From: Apiosordaria backusii
Lineage: Eukaryota; Ascomycota; Sordariomycetes; Sordariales; Lasiosphaeriaceae
DNA length: 64,000 nt
Reading direction: 5' to 3'
Assembly: GCA_030549205.1 (NCBI GenBank)
Contig: JAUKTV010000002.1
Coordinates: 2,418,001 to 2,482,000 of the forward strand
A model generated the notes under the pieces. It saw only the letters and a list, made by a program, of their open reading frames with translations. It ran no database searches and had not been told where the DNA came from. Positions 33,030 through 45,051 of the stretch are shown piece after piece. The position numbers were made by a program, and so were the translations under genes. Position 1 is the stretch's first letter. Each line of letters opens with the position of its first letter.

Positions 33030-34581
33030 TCATACCGACGCCTCGACTCTCGGAACCGCCCCGATAGTCCTCAACTCAGGCCTCTCCAACAACTTGTACC
33101 TCCCCTCCTCGATCAACCTCTTCGTAGTAATCCTCTCCGGATAATTCCGAATAAACATATTCGTAAAGTGCGTGCCGTAGTGAACCCCCTCGTCCTCTTC
33201 CTTTTCCCCGTCCCCTACCGGTTTGCCCCCAATAACCCCCCCTCAAGCGGCTTCAAAACCGCCTGAAAGCTCGGTTCGTGAAAATACGCAAAGGCGAACC
33301 TCTCCCTCGTGTTCAAGCCCACCTTGTGAGGTGTGGCAGTCAAATAGTTGCGCGTGAGGTATTGCATCATATCTCCTACAATAAATGTTAGTTACAACGG
33401 GGGGGAGCATAGTGGAAAAGGGTGGGGAACATACCAAGAATAACGGTATGAGTCCCCTCCACAGGCGGGATAAACACCCACCCATCCTCATCCTCCTTCA
33501 ATCCCGCAGCGCTCTTCTCCCAGTTCGCAAACTTCTCCTCTTGGCTCGGCCGTCGGATAAACAGCCCCCCAACATCATCCTGCGCCGAAATCACAAGAAG
33601 CCCATAGTCTGTATGCGATCCAATCCCTCTACCCTCCTTCCCCTTCCCATTAGTCGCATTTCTTGGCGGGAACCTGTCAAGTTTCCAGCGTCAGTCAAAG
33701 GCTGCTTCCACAAACCACAGCAATAACCCCCATCTTATATGCGAAAAAAAAGACAAAAACGTACCTCAAAACCCTAGCATGATGCCACCCCTCCCCACCA
33801 ATCCACCTCCCCAACCCCCCCTCCTCAACCCCCAACCCCATCTCCACCAACCTAACCAACCTCCCCCCTCCTCCCCCAACTCCCCCTGATACCTCCCCAT
33901 CACCTCCCTCATCTCCACATCCGGCCACGGCACCCTCCCATGACACGGCCAACCCGCCCTCACTTTTTTGTCATCCAAATCAAAATCTCTTGTGATGGTA
34001 AAAATCTCACTATAATCCGCTATCCCGTCCGTGACCTCCTCCCCAGAGGCAATATACCCCGCATAACTCTGCGAGTCTACACACGCGGCCTTTTCCTCGG
34101 GTGACTTGGCAAAGAAGCGTCTAGACGCGGCTTGGGCGTCGGCCCAGAGTTGCCGCTGATGGGGGGTCATCCCGATTTGGATGATGCCGTCGCGGCGGAA
34201 GGCCGAGATGATTTGGTGGGCGAGGAGGAGGTCGGAGGGGGAGCCGGTGATTCTGGGGGGGATGTGGAAGGTGGGGAGGGAGCCGTATTCGGCTTTGAAG
34301 CCTGGGGGCATGGTTGGGCCGGGTTTGGGGGGTGAGGGTTTGGTGGTGGTAGGTTGGGTAGCAGGTTGGCGTGGGGGTGAGGAAGGCGGTTGGACCCTGA
34401 GTCTGGTGTTTTGGGCGACTTGGACGTTGAACCGTGGTGGCATGGTGGTGGTCGTCATGGGGGGCGACGGCCCAGGGGAGGAAACGTGTGCGGCTGTGCC
34501 CATCAGTCTGACTGCTGCTGCTCTACTCGGTAAAGCAGCCGCCCGGCAGAGGGGAAGACCTGTGCGGACCGAGATCTTCAT
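33030..34581 (-). pseudogene. 2-oxoglutarate/Fe(II) oxygenase (IPNS-like), two frameshifts
   Basis: Three exons on the minus strand: 33765-34581, 33435-33673 and 33030-33375. Joined length is 1402 nt; two missing bases would make 468 codons. The N terminus MKISVRTGLPLCRAAALPSRAAAV is Arg/Ala-rich like a mitochondrial presequence, then a Pro/Thr-rich linker, then the DIOX_N part (GIIQIGMTPHQRQLWADA... YSEIFTITRDFD). The catalytic core has SHTDYGLL (Fe-binding HxD), TPHKVGL (second His), and RFAFAYF with the 2-oxoglutarate Arg. The frame breaks at the C run 33863-33868, before RLVRLVEMGLGVEEG, and again at the C run 33236-33242 after LKPLEG, before IGGKPVGDG. The downstream part reads YGTHFTNMFIRNYPERI to a TCA-complement stop at 33030. 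Substrate unknown. Confidence 0.82.
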
Positions 34582-36694
34582 CGCGGGGGTGGTAGTAGTA
34601 GTATGAGGATGCAAGACGTGAGATGTGATAGACAAGTATGTAGTGCAGTAAGACCAAAGGGTTCTTGTTGATATATTGTGGCGGCAGGCTGGATGTGTGT
34701 TTGAGATGAGAAAGTGATTGCTCTGGGGATCGAGATCAAGGAGGGAGATATCTCTTATTTTTATGCTTGATATTGGACTGACAGACAGACCTGGGACTCG
34801 GCGGCTTTTCGGGCTCGGCGGCGGTGAGGTAATCGAGTAGATCAAGTCTTGTGCCATCTTGTAGGTACCTGGTTTTTGCCTGTCTCGAAATCAGCAACCA
34901 ACCGACCAAGTCAGGTATACAAAGACTCACAGGTCGGGCTTCATGTGAACATCGACATTGATGTGCAGCGTAACCTTGGGGCTCCGGAAGAGACTCGTCT
35001 AAACCTGCCGGCACGGGGGGGAATATCCCGCACGTTACTTGGACTGAATCACAGTTTCTGAGCCGCATTCGTGCGGACCAGGGCAAAGAGACAATTGCGA
35101 GACCACCGTGATCGGACTGGCCGCGACCTGTAGGATGAACCCATCTCCTCCAGTAGGTATTGTGTCAATGACCCGGGCGCAAATTTCTGGCATGGCACTT
35201 TTGTCACGACTACCACGTCAAACAGCTGCGCCCTGATTCCGGCGCAATATTTTTGTGAGTTGGTGACACACCTGAGTAGTGCAAGACTAGCAGCGGCCAG
35301 GATGGAGCTGTGGTCGAAAACGCTTTGCGGCCAGCGTGGGACAGCATGGCCGCGATGCCATCGTTGCGCTCCATCGTCCCCAACGCCCTACCCGCGTCGG
35401 TTCTGTCCCATGCTTCTGCCGGGCGTACCTGATCGAACTCGCTAGAGTTGGTGGTCTCTGGTCACAGAGATGAGGTGGTTCGCACCGGCGGGAAGCATGA
35501 TGGCGGCAGCCCCAGCGTTCCCGTCCCCAAGGTACGACAGGTAGCGACATCTCTACTTAGTGACAGTCTCCATTTGGGTATATCCTCCGTCTTAGCTGTT
35601 GTATTAGTGGGGGGAAATGCATCTGGCGTACCTGGATGAGTCTGATACCCCTTTTTCTCTCCGTCATGGCATTCTTGCAAAAGGGGCATGCAATTCTGGC
35701 AAGCAGGTCTGAGACCCCCATCGTCGGACTGGCGCCGGAAACAGGCTTTGACATCCGACATGGCATGCCGGGGAAGAAACAGGTTGTCGACCGCAGATTT
35801 GCTGTGGGCGAAATCGTGACAACCAAGGCGATCGTGGACGGAAGCAGCACGAAGATGCAGGTACGACCGTTTTAGCAGGCGACCGGCTACACGCCGTCAC
35901 CATGGACAGTGGTTTTCATCGAGATGTAAGCATGCCATCGAGATGCCTCTCCACAGGCCTCTCTTATCGCTGCCTGCCCTGGATGGCCTTCCAATGTCGT
36001 GCTCTGGTTGTCCGCGTCTCGCAGCTGATCATAGTCCCAAGTCGTCGTGATGAACCGGGCCCGTCGTACTTCCTATCTGCGGCCCACAGGTACAGGCTAC
36101 ACCTGCCCTGCCTCTTTCTTTCGTGTTCAGTTGAATTCGATACCTTAGCTGCAGTACGTCAACCATGCTGGAAATTTCCGCTCCGGTCATCGCCGGGCCT
36201 CTGATTGGGCTACAATAGCCGACGTTGAGCACTCGACTACTGCCGTGAAAGAGAGTATCGACGTTCAAAAAGGCAGTAGCAACCAGCAATTCTTAACAAG
36301 ATTGGATTAGTCGAAAATGACACCGTCGTCATGCGTCCGAGCTGTGGCGGACAACAAGCATAAGGCAACCGCCGGCCTTGCAGGCAATGTCAACATTCTC
36401 TTTGTGTCCTGACACGCTCAACACGCAGCTATCGTACATGATGTACCGTATACTCCTGCCAAAGCCAAGGAAGAAGGCAAAGATATCCCTCGCCGTTGCC
36501 ATACGTGTTCCAGCTCTTGGTCCACGAAGATGCACTCCTCACAGTCTAAGATCCCCCCATCCCACACCTGTCGTCTATCCCCTACCGTATACATTTACAT
36601 CGTTGCTCATCAAAACATACAGTATCGTCGTGGCCATCAATGCTTCGTTCTCGCGCAGCACCCTATGTCATGCTGGCCAAGAAACATGCCGCGC
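34582..36694. other. Intergenic, no supported gene
   Basis: 2.1 kb upstream of the oxygenase and downstream of the secreted-protein gene. Frames such as 35636-35875 (plus) and 35462-35761 (minus) overlap each other and have no recognisable domain. No repeats of note. Confidence 0.5.
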
Positions 36695-37429
36695 TCAGAA
36701 AACAGCCCGCAGCCTGGGCCGAGAACGATTGGACCGGCGGGTCAAAGTCCCATTCCACGCTCGATATGTGGTGTGCCATTTTCCGTCATCGTATTCCGTG
36801 CTGCTGCTCAAACTTGTTGCGGGGGCAGCGGCAATCGAAGTGGTGAGTGTGGAATCGGTGCTCAAGGGTAGGACCGAAGTTGGTGTCGCTATCGAGACGC
36901 CCGAAATGGTCGGGATCGACACCGGCGTTGACGTCAGGAGTGAGGTTTCGACGGGTAGCACTGGTTGTGCCGACGATGTCGGGAGAGGCTGAGCCGTGCT
37001 GGTTGCAAGTGTCGTTTCGGGCTCGATATTGACAATCTGGACAGTTTTCGTGACGACGACGGTGTCTGTAACACGATTTGTGACCGGGGGCGACGTCATG
37101 AAAACCGTCTGGACAGCAGTTTTGGTGGGAGGCGATTGTATCACGGTGATGGTCACCGGATTCGGGACTGGTTGATTGCCGGCACCGGAGCCCCCTGAAC
37201 CCCCGGGGCTTCCGCCCGAACTGCCGGGGCCGCCAGCGCCGATCCCTCCTCCGGATGACCCACCCTGCCCCGTGCCGGAACCACCATCGATATTGACAAC
37301 CGCATAGGTTGCCCTAGGCTCCAAAGCTGCAGGCTGCTGTAATGCCGGCTCATTGAGCGGCAGAGAGAGACAAGAAGATATGAGAGCGCATGATGCTGAA
37401 AGAAATAAAGTTGCTCGGTTGGAATGCAT
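36695..37429 (-). CDS. Secreted Gly-rich and Ser/Thr-rich protein
   Basis: Intronless 244-residue protein starting at ATG 37429, which directly opens a signal peptide (MHSNRATLFLSASCALISSCLS). The open frame extends in frame to 37579, so a longer N terminus is possible but would bury the signal. After the signal come AVVNIDGGSG and a Gly/Ser/Pro-rich stretch of ~45 residues. Then follow Thr/Val-rich segments (VTDTVVVTKTVQIV) and a Ser/Thr/Pro region suitable for O-glycosylation. The C terminus is basic (RRSNRSRPRLRAVF) with no obvious GPI-attachment hydrophobic tail. Probably a cell-wall or extracellular protein; I do not recognise a family. Confidence 0.6.
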   Translation of the reverse strand: MHSNRATLFLSASCALISSCLSLPLNEPALQQPAALEPRATYAVVNIDGGSGTGQGGSSGGGIGAGGPGSSGGSPGGSGGSGAGNQPVPNPVTITVIQSPPTKTAVQTVFMTSPPVTNRVTDTVVVTKTVQIVNIEPETTLATSTAQPLPTSSAQPVLPVETSLLTSTPVSIPTISGVSIATPTSVLPLSTDSTLTTSIAAAPATSLSSSTEYDDGKWHTTYRAWNGTLTRRSNRSRPRLRAVF

Positions 37430-38583
37430 CTTGAACGCGCACTGAAGTGTCAAGATGCAGGCGCCCGAAGGGGAGATGCACAGCAGAGGGGAGAGATGCT
37501 TGAAAGCTGCAGTAAGGAATGCAGACAGTGGGGAGAGGAAGAGAAACGAAACAAACCTGAAAAGGCGCTCATGGCGCATGATTATTTAGTCGAGGAGGAG
37601 CCATGATAATTCAGATGGCTGGCTTTCCATCACAGTCACAGTCGTGTGTGTGCTGAAAGAGCAGTGTTTCGGCGACGGAGAGTGCTGATTTGGAAATTGG
37701 GGAGGTTGAAGCTCCACCCCTGGAACGCCTGAGAACAGATGAAAAGTCTCTTCAAGATTCAAACAGGGGTATGACACTGGTTTTAAATGTAGACAGCTTG
37801 TACTCCATGCTGAGAAACAATAACATGGCCAGGACAAAGACAAAGTGTTCACTCAACACCACTGCGTGGGTTGAGAGAGTTACCGGCGGCATCCGGGGAG
37901 GCTGGGATTGAGGGACAGACACGACAAATGGAGGGGAGTGAGGGGCCACCACCAATTACTCTACCAGGCACAGAGACAAACAGCAGCCACCAAAACTCTA
38001 TCACCTCCCTCGGATGCTTGGGCAGGTCACGCGAGCAAGGAACCGGAACGAGGCACAATTTCGCCCAAAGTGAAGCGCCGCAACGCTCTTTATAGTTGTC
38101 TATGTACAACCCCCCAGGATCACAAACGTTATTTATTTTGGTGGCCTAAACTGTGGCGCACTAATTAACGTTTATAATCCTGGAGGATTGTAATTCGTGG
38201 CCGGGCTTAGCCTCTTGGCAGCAGCCCAGCACTTGCTGAGCCACACATTGACGCAATAACTCTGGGCAGCTTCGGGCGGTTCATGGCAGTGCGATGCGGG
38301 GTGAGGGGAGGAGGCAGCCAGTTCTGCTCGTAAGGCTCGCGCTGATGACCACCAGAGGAAGCACCATCGGAACACGGATCTGTAAGTCGTGGTAATGTTT
38401 GGGAGTTCTACGTAGTATATAACCATTCTCAACCATTCTCCTGTCCCTGTCCTTCCTTCCACTTCCATCCACTGCCAACCGACAAACTACCCCTCCACGA
38501 TTCAATTTCTTCCTTGGCAGAGTTGAACTCATATAGAGCACTGCTCCAAAACCAGAGATCTCGCATTTTGCGAATAGTCACAA
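37430..38583. other. Divergent promoter region, no supported gene
   Basis: About 1.15 kb between the secreted-protein gene (minus) and the annexin gene (plus). No open frame has recognisable features. Confidence 0.55.
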
Positions 38584-40141
38584 ATGTCTTACCCGGGTTA
38601 TCCGCCGTACGGCCGTAAGTTCGAGACTAAATTCTGGAGCATCATGGCCCGTTACTAACAAAACCAAGAACCCCCTCCGCAGCAAGGGGGTTACTACCAG
38701 CAGCCACCGCCCGGCCAGCAATACGGCGCTCCTCCTCCTCCTCAGGGCCAGTACTATCAACAGCCCCCTGCCCAGGGCTACGGGCAGCCTCCGCCGCCTC
38801 AACCATACGGCGCCCCGTCTCCTCAACCGTATGGCGCGCCATCCCCTCAACCATATGGAGCTCCTCCTCCCGCTCAGCCATACGGCGCTCCCCCGCCTGC
38901 CCAACCATACGGGGCCCCTCCCCCGGGTCAACCGTACGGCGCTCCTCCTCCGCAACCATACGGCGCCGCGCCCTCCCCCGCTCACCAATATCCCCCCCAA
39001 GGAGCCTACGGTGCTCCTCCCCAGCAAGGATACGGTCAATCCCCACCGCCGCAAGCTGCCTACGGCCAACCCCCCGCGCAGTACCCCCAATACGGCCACC
39101 AATACCCTCCAACACCCGCCTCACCCGGCTACGGCCCTCCACAGATCATCGCATGGAGTCCAGATGCGGATGCGCAAGGGTTGAGAGCAGCAATGAAGGG
39201 CTTCGGCACAGATGAGAGAGCCCTAATCCGCATCCTCGCCAACAAGGACCCCCACCAAATCCGCGCCCTCCGCGACGCCTACAACAGGATCCACCGTCGC
39301 GACCTCGAAAAGGACATCAAGAGCGAAGTCAGCGGGTGGTTCGAGACGGGCCTCATCTCCATCGTTCGCGGCCCGCTTCTTCACGATGTCTACCTGTTGC
39401 ACGACGCCATGGATGGTCTGGGCACAAAAGAAAAAGTTCTCAATGATGTGTTGCTGGGGAGGTCGAATGCGGATATGAACGCCATCAAGAGCGAGTATCA
39501 CCGTGTTTTCAGAAAGCGGCTTGAGGATGATGTGAGGGGCGATTTGAGCATGAAGACGGAGAGGCATTTCATGATTGTGCTGGGGGCGACGAGGGCGGAG
39601 GATGCGGCGCCGGTGGTGAAGATGGAGATTGATCGGGATGTGAACGATTTGTATAATGCGACGGAGGGGAAGGTGGGGACGGATGAGATGAAGGTGTGCA
39701 GCATTTTGAGCACGAGGAATGCTAACCAGATACGGGCGATTGCGTATGAGTATCAGCAGAAGTATGCGAGGAGTTTGGAGGATGTTATTCGCAGGGTGAG
39801 TGTTGTTGAGACGTGCTTGCTTGTGAGGAATCTTACTGACTTGCTATTGCTAGGAATTCTCTGGACACATGGAAGATGCTTTGCTTTTCCAGCTTCGACA
39901 AGGGCTTGACAAGTACATGCACCATGCTGCGCTCCTTGAGGATGCCATGGCGGGCGCTGGTACCAAGGACCATCTTTTGGTCAGCCGCATTGTCCGATAT
40001 CACTGGGACCGTACCCACATGCAAAATGTTCGTGGTGCTTATGAGAAGAGATATCATAGGAGCCTTGTGAGCAGGGTCAGGGGCGAGACCAGCGGTGATT
40101 ATGAGAGGCTGCTGCTCGCCTGTCTTGGCGAGCCCGTTTAA
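38584..40141 (+). CDS. Fungal annexin with Pro/Gly/Tyr-rich N terminus
   Basis: Calcium-dependent phospholipid-binding protein. Exons 38584-38614, 38669-39795 and 39854-40141 (introns 54 and 58 nt) give 481 residues. The N-terminal ~180 residues are built from PYGAPPP/PPQQ repeats like those of annexin XIV/synexin-type proteins. Four annexin modules follow: KGFGTDERALIRIL, DGLGTKEKVLNDVL, EGKVGTDEMKVCSIL and AGAGTKDHLLVSRIV, the GxGT-type type II Ca2+ loops. The third module is altered (KVGT). The first exon carries only ten codons and a split Gln codon. The intron 1 branch site TACTAAC lies near its 3' end. Likely cytosolic and membrane-recruited; tied to secretion or membrane repair by family knowledge. 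Confidence 0.92.
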
Positions 40142-41590
40142 GCTGCTTATGACGATTTGCTTCTTTTCTAGACAGACATGTAATGATACCAATTTGATCT
40201 TCTTGACACCTAAGCAGGTATATAACTGGCAGTTATTCTTATGGGGTATGAGATCTATAATAAGAGCGCATGAGCATGACGAGCATGACGAGCATCAAGA
40301 TAACAGTATCATCCGTATCTAGCGCTCGTGCGTGCTGTGCCATGTTATAAGAGCAAACAGACTGCAGCATGTTTGTTACCGTAGCAGTACCTCCCGCCGG
40401 CCATCATCTTGATAGCACTCTCGATGCATAGTATTTGGCACCCCTGGACTTGAGCTATGACAAAGCGAGATTTCATGCAACCTGCCACAGCTCTCCCGCA
40501 GGATAACTATCAGCGTTTGTGTTTCAGCATATGAGACGGGTACAATTTGACACAGATTGCGGGTAAATCTACGATCATGGTGGAGATACTTTTTTGTTAA
40601 GTAAGCCGAGTCCCCTGTCCCCCTTGAGCTTCAAAGAGGGTGACACAGTTTGGCGAGGACAAGGGAGCTGAAGGTCAACGCCGAAGCATTGCAGATGTAG
40701 TGGAGATAGCAGCAAGAAGAAAAAGCAACAAGAGGAAAAGTGATGATGATGTTTTACCTCCAAACCAAAGCCACCAATGTGCACACAAACGCGTGCGACA
40801 AGGGGGGTCAAGATCAGGAACGCGATCGGGACTTGCAAAGAGTGGAACCATGGGAAAAGTCTGTGGCCCATTTGTGATGGGTTGGCACAGGCCCCCCTGT
40901 GTTCAAAGTAGCGTTATGTACTGGTTAGCAAATATAATTCTTCTCGGAAGCTAGCTGGATTGGCTGCGAAAATTTAATTAAGTTGTTAAATGTTTATTAA
41001 ACATGATGGACCTCCCTTTTTAACCGAAGAAAGTTACTCTCAAACGAGGGAAAACTTTTCTTAATAAAAAGCAAAGGTACTGCCATCCATCATAGCGCCG
41101 TTTTCTACGTTTTACTTTTATCCTGCGGTCCGTACACCAGCATCACGATCTTCTTCTCTGCTTTCACTGTCCAGCAGTTGATGCGGGCACATCATTCCTT
41201 TCTCTCGATTGGCAGTGTTACACACTGTGCATACCGAAGTCTCTGCGTGTGTGTTGCTCCCGAAGCAGCAGACTGCGGATACCTCTGCCGCGCCCAAGCC
41301 CGGACCTGAGCTTTTCAGCAATTGGCTGGAAGCTTAAGCTGTGCCCAGATCGAGACAGCCAAGAGCATCGCTTCGCCCCTCGAAGAAGAAGCAAGGACCG
41401 ATCCGTAAAGTGAAGTCCCGTACTGGAGGTGCTGAGAGAGTTGAGCTGTGACGTGTGGGAGACTTGGATGGGCATGAAACAGCATTTTGGATGTTTCCGA
41501 CTTGCAACACGAATCGTTAGCCCGATATCTAAGATCAAGTTACAACCAGAACAAAGACAGGAAGCTGCAGTCACACAGACAGTAAGAACC
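40142..41590. other. Intergenic, no supported gene
   Basis: 1.4 kb between the annexin and the C2H2 gene. It includes a short tandem nonamer (GAGCATGAC, ~2.5 copies near 40270-40295) and an AT-rich patch near 40965-41000. A leader of several hundred bases for the C2H2 gene is plausible, since the open frame upstream of 41591 has no coding signs. Confidence 0.5.
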
Positions 41591-44500
41591 ATGGAGTCCC
41601 AGGAACCATCACCATCAACAGCAGCAGTAGCAGCAGTAGCAAGCTCACCATCCACGGCGCATCCCGAAAACCCGCCGGCGGAGTCTAGACCGGTGGCCTC
41701 GGACATCCAGCAAACACCATCACGAACAACTGAAAATGCCGTGGCCATGGTCGGTGCTCAACCGGCCAGCTCGGAGACGCGTTCCGAAAACCCCATGTCC
41801 CGTCCTCGGACGCCGGCAACAGTAAACGGGCTCGTGGCCCCAGTATCAGAGTCCCTCGGCCGGCCTGAAAGTAGTAGAGACGAGCCAATGGCAGTAAATC
41901 CTGATGGGGGTGAAGTTCAGTCACCCACGACGGCTTCAGCACCGGCGTCAGCTCCAGCGCCAGCACCAGCACCAGCACCAGCACCAGCACCAGCATCAGC
42001 ACCAGTTCTTTCAGCCCCTCCCCCAGCAGCCCCAGCTCCCTCAGCAGTCCCAACTCCCATCCCAGTGCCAGCCCAAGCTCTCGCTCCCGCTCCCGCCGTT
42101 CCGGCCCCACAACCGCAACAACCTTCGCAGCAGCAACATTCTCAGCCTCCACCACCGCAACAACAACCGCTACCACCGAGACCGATTCCGGCAGCACATC
42201 ATCATCATCCGGCCCCTCCGCCTCCACCTCCGTCCCTGCCGCCGCATCCCGGGCAAGCGCAGCCGCCATTGCATCAAGCGCACCCTGCGCACCCTGTGCA
42301 CCCTGTGCACCCAACCCAATATCACCCTTCGGTGCGTGTCGTGTCTCCACAGACGCGTGAACAAATTCCTCCGCCGCCACCACTACCACAATCGCAACCT
42401 CAATACCGGCATTGGACCGCCGCGCCCAGCCATCCACCTCTTCATCATCCACCGGCAGTCCACCACGCGCAGCACCACCAGCCACAGTCGCATCATTATC
42501 CCCAGCATACTTTGCCATCGTCGCAGCCACTCCCTCGGCGGTCCATGGCTGATCGGCCTGTGATCATGGACCCGCCTGCTCGGAGAACCAGTCATGTGCC
42601 GGCGCAGAGCTCTGGAGGCTTCCCGTCGCCGACACTCGACCATGCGAGCGTCAACCCCAAGTTCGTGGACGACTGCACGCGCATGACTTTTGCCATCCAA
42701 CAAAGTCTTCCCGAGGCCGTCCGGCGCATTGTTCGGGACCACTGGGAAAAGTGCCTGTTGGGCACAGAGTTTCATCAAGCTTTTATCGTAAGTTGCATAT
42801 TAATTACCCTCTTTATGTCTCTATTTCACACTTTACCCGCTATAATTCATCCATTCTTGACGCGCACATCCCGAGCACCCCATGCCCTGCTCTCGCCTGC
42901 GCGACTTGCGCTTGCTCTCATTAATGAGAAGCATTACTTACCTCTTGCCGGTTGAGGGCTATGGTAGATTGCCCTTCTTGCTCCCAGGGCAGGAGTGAAA
43001 TAGTATATGCCTAGCTTCCAGTTATATGGCATACTACCTGCTGAGGTCTGGTAGTTCCTGCCTTCCAGTTTACAACCAAATTTAGCTTGGATTAACAATT
43101 TTTTATTCATTTCTTTTACTCTCGCACTCATAAAACTTCTCACCATTCATCTCATCCTCATCATCCCTCTCACCCTCCCCACACAGCCATGCCCGAGTCG
43201 CCCTACCGTCCTCCCCCAGGCGCGACTTTCCCCTCGGTGTCACCGAGGAAGAATGGCTTGGAACCATTTCCACTAACCTCTAAACAGCTCAATGCTTCCA
43301 TTCATCATGCTATCCCGTCTATCACACAACGCGCCGTTCGCGACTTCGGGGGGAAGATGGTGGCCGACTCTGTCGTGGATATTATGAACCACTTCACCAC
43401 TGCCGACATCGACAAGGTTGCCGATATCATTCTCGAGAAAGCCAGCGACAGCTTCTTGGACAAGTGCCTTGAAAAGCGACTTTTGACCATCGAGGCTGCC
43501 CCACTGACGAATGCCCTCGCAAAGGCCGAACGACTGGGGTATGAGTTGGGTGATGTGATTCCAGAAGCACAACACAGCCAAGGCCATGCAGCTGCTGCTG
43601 CTCCCAATGGCCCTCAAGGGCACCCTACTCAACCACCGGCGGGTTATCCTCCCGCCCCAGCTGTTCCTCCGCCACCACACCAGCCAATGCTCCAGTGTGC
43701 TAGGTGCTTCCGGACCTTTGCTCAGACTTCGGCTTTCGAATATGTAAGTTAAATATAGCTGCCAGGCAGAAATAGTTTGCTAACCTGTTACGTATAGCAC
43801 ACCGCGTACAGCATTTGCAGCATAATACCACCCAGCTCAGCTGGCTTCAGGCACTCGTGCCCAAATTGTGGCCAAGGATTTACCGAACATTCAGACCTAC
43901 ATGTCCACCTCAACGGCAGAGTGTGTGGGAACTTTGATACACCCAAGGTTTCTCGTGGGCCCGGTCGGCCTGCAAGAGTCGCTCCCGTTCAACATGCTAG
44001 CCCCGTACCCATTGTGCCATCCGCACCCAACCAGAGCCCAGCGCCAAACGGAACACCCGCTGATCCTCACTCAACTCCAGCGCGATCTCATTTGGTCAAC
44101 CGTGCGATAGCAGGAACACCAACAGCCTCACCGATTCCGGGAGAGCCATATGCTCATCTCACGCCAGAGCAATTTCAAGCAATGAACGAGGAGCTTCACG
44201 AGGCAGAGCTGAAGTACAGACCAAGGTTTGCCGAAGCGGAAGCCCTTCCTGATGAAAATGAAAGACGCCAGAAAATCGAGGGTCTCAGAAATAGCTTCGG
44301 CACCAAGCAGTCGATGATCCGAAAAAAGTATGGAGTACGACTGCGCGAGCGACGAACCAAGGCTGAAATTCAGGCCGAGAAGGAACGTCTGGGCATCAAG
44401 CGTGCAGAAAGGGACCGGGCCAGGGCGTCCATGGAAGCTGGCAAGACGGAGGAGAGGCCCGTGATCATTAGCGATGTACCTGTGCCTGTGGTTCCACCTA

Positions 44501-45051
44501 TGCCGGTTGCGCCAGCTGCAGCTGGATGGGTAGCGGCCAACACCCCTCGACCGAATCCCGTTGCTGCTGAAGAACATGACGCCAAGCGTCGCCGGACAGA
44601 CACCAATGGTGGCTACCAAACTCCTTACAAGTCACTGGCGGAGGACACACCCACCCGCAAGGTATCAGCCAGCTTCGATCCAGCGACTGTCAGACCAGGT
44701 AGTTCAGGCAGGCAGAAGGCCGACCCATCGAAGGTCTTTGGCAATCCTTCCGGCACGCGAGAGCCCGCACAGCCTGCCAACTCTGCGGACCTCGCTGCCC
44801 AGGCTGCTGCCGCGACCGCCGTGGCTGCTGCTCTGAACGGGCACACTTCCAAAGAGCCCATCGCTATTGACGATGACGATGACGATGACGACGACGACGA
44901 CGATGATGATTCCTCTTCTTCTTCTTCTTCCTCGGACGACGACGAGGATATCCCATCTACCCTGCCGGCCCACGTCCGAAGTAGTTTGGGATCGTCGGCG
45001 AACAAATCTGGGAGTAGTCGGCCTGGGTCTTCGTCGATGACCCCTGGCTAG
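41591..45051 (+). CDS. C2H2-type zinc-finger protein with acidic tail
   Basis: Three exons, 41591-42787, 43288-43743 and 43798-45051, give 968 residues. The first ~350 residues are Pro/Ala/Gln/His low complexity, including an (Ala-Pro) run. A conserved core begins DDCTRMTFAIQQSLPEAVRR, crosses intron 1 (FHQAFI|LNASIHHAI) and runs to EKRLLTIEAAPLTNALAKAERLGYE. Then CARCFRTF and CPNCGQGFTEHSDLHVHLNGRVCG form Cys/His zinc-finger elements around intron 2. A basic coiled region (KYGVRLRERRTKAEIQ) follows, then a run of 14-15 Asp and 8 Ser and a Ser-rich end. Probably nuclear. The 500-nt first intron is long for this window and contains an alternative in-frame ATG at 43189. Confidence 0.87.
44867..44933 (+). 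repeat. GAY/TCT trinucleotide run coding poly-Asp then poly-Ser
   Basis: A GAT/GAC run followed by TCT/TCC codons encodes about 15 Asp then 8 Ser, then DDDED. Such acidic-Ser tracts occur in chromatin proteins and are CK2-type phosphorylation targets. Confidence 0.85.

Noticed and set aside
35462..35875. Overlapping frames, one with spaced Cys residues (ACQNCMPLLQEC)
   Set aside because: Cys spacing does not fit Zn2Cys6 or C2H2, and both strands are equally open.
41685..42530. 281-codon minus-strand frame
   Set aside because: Antisense of the Pro/Ala-rich first exon of the C2H2 gene.
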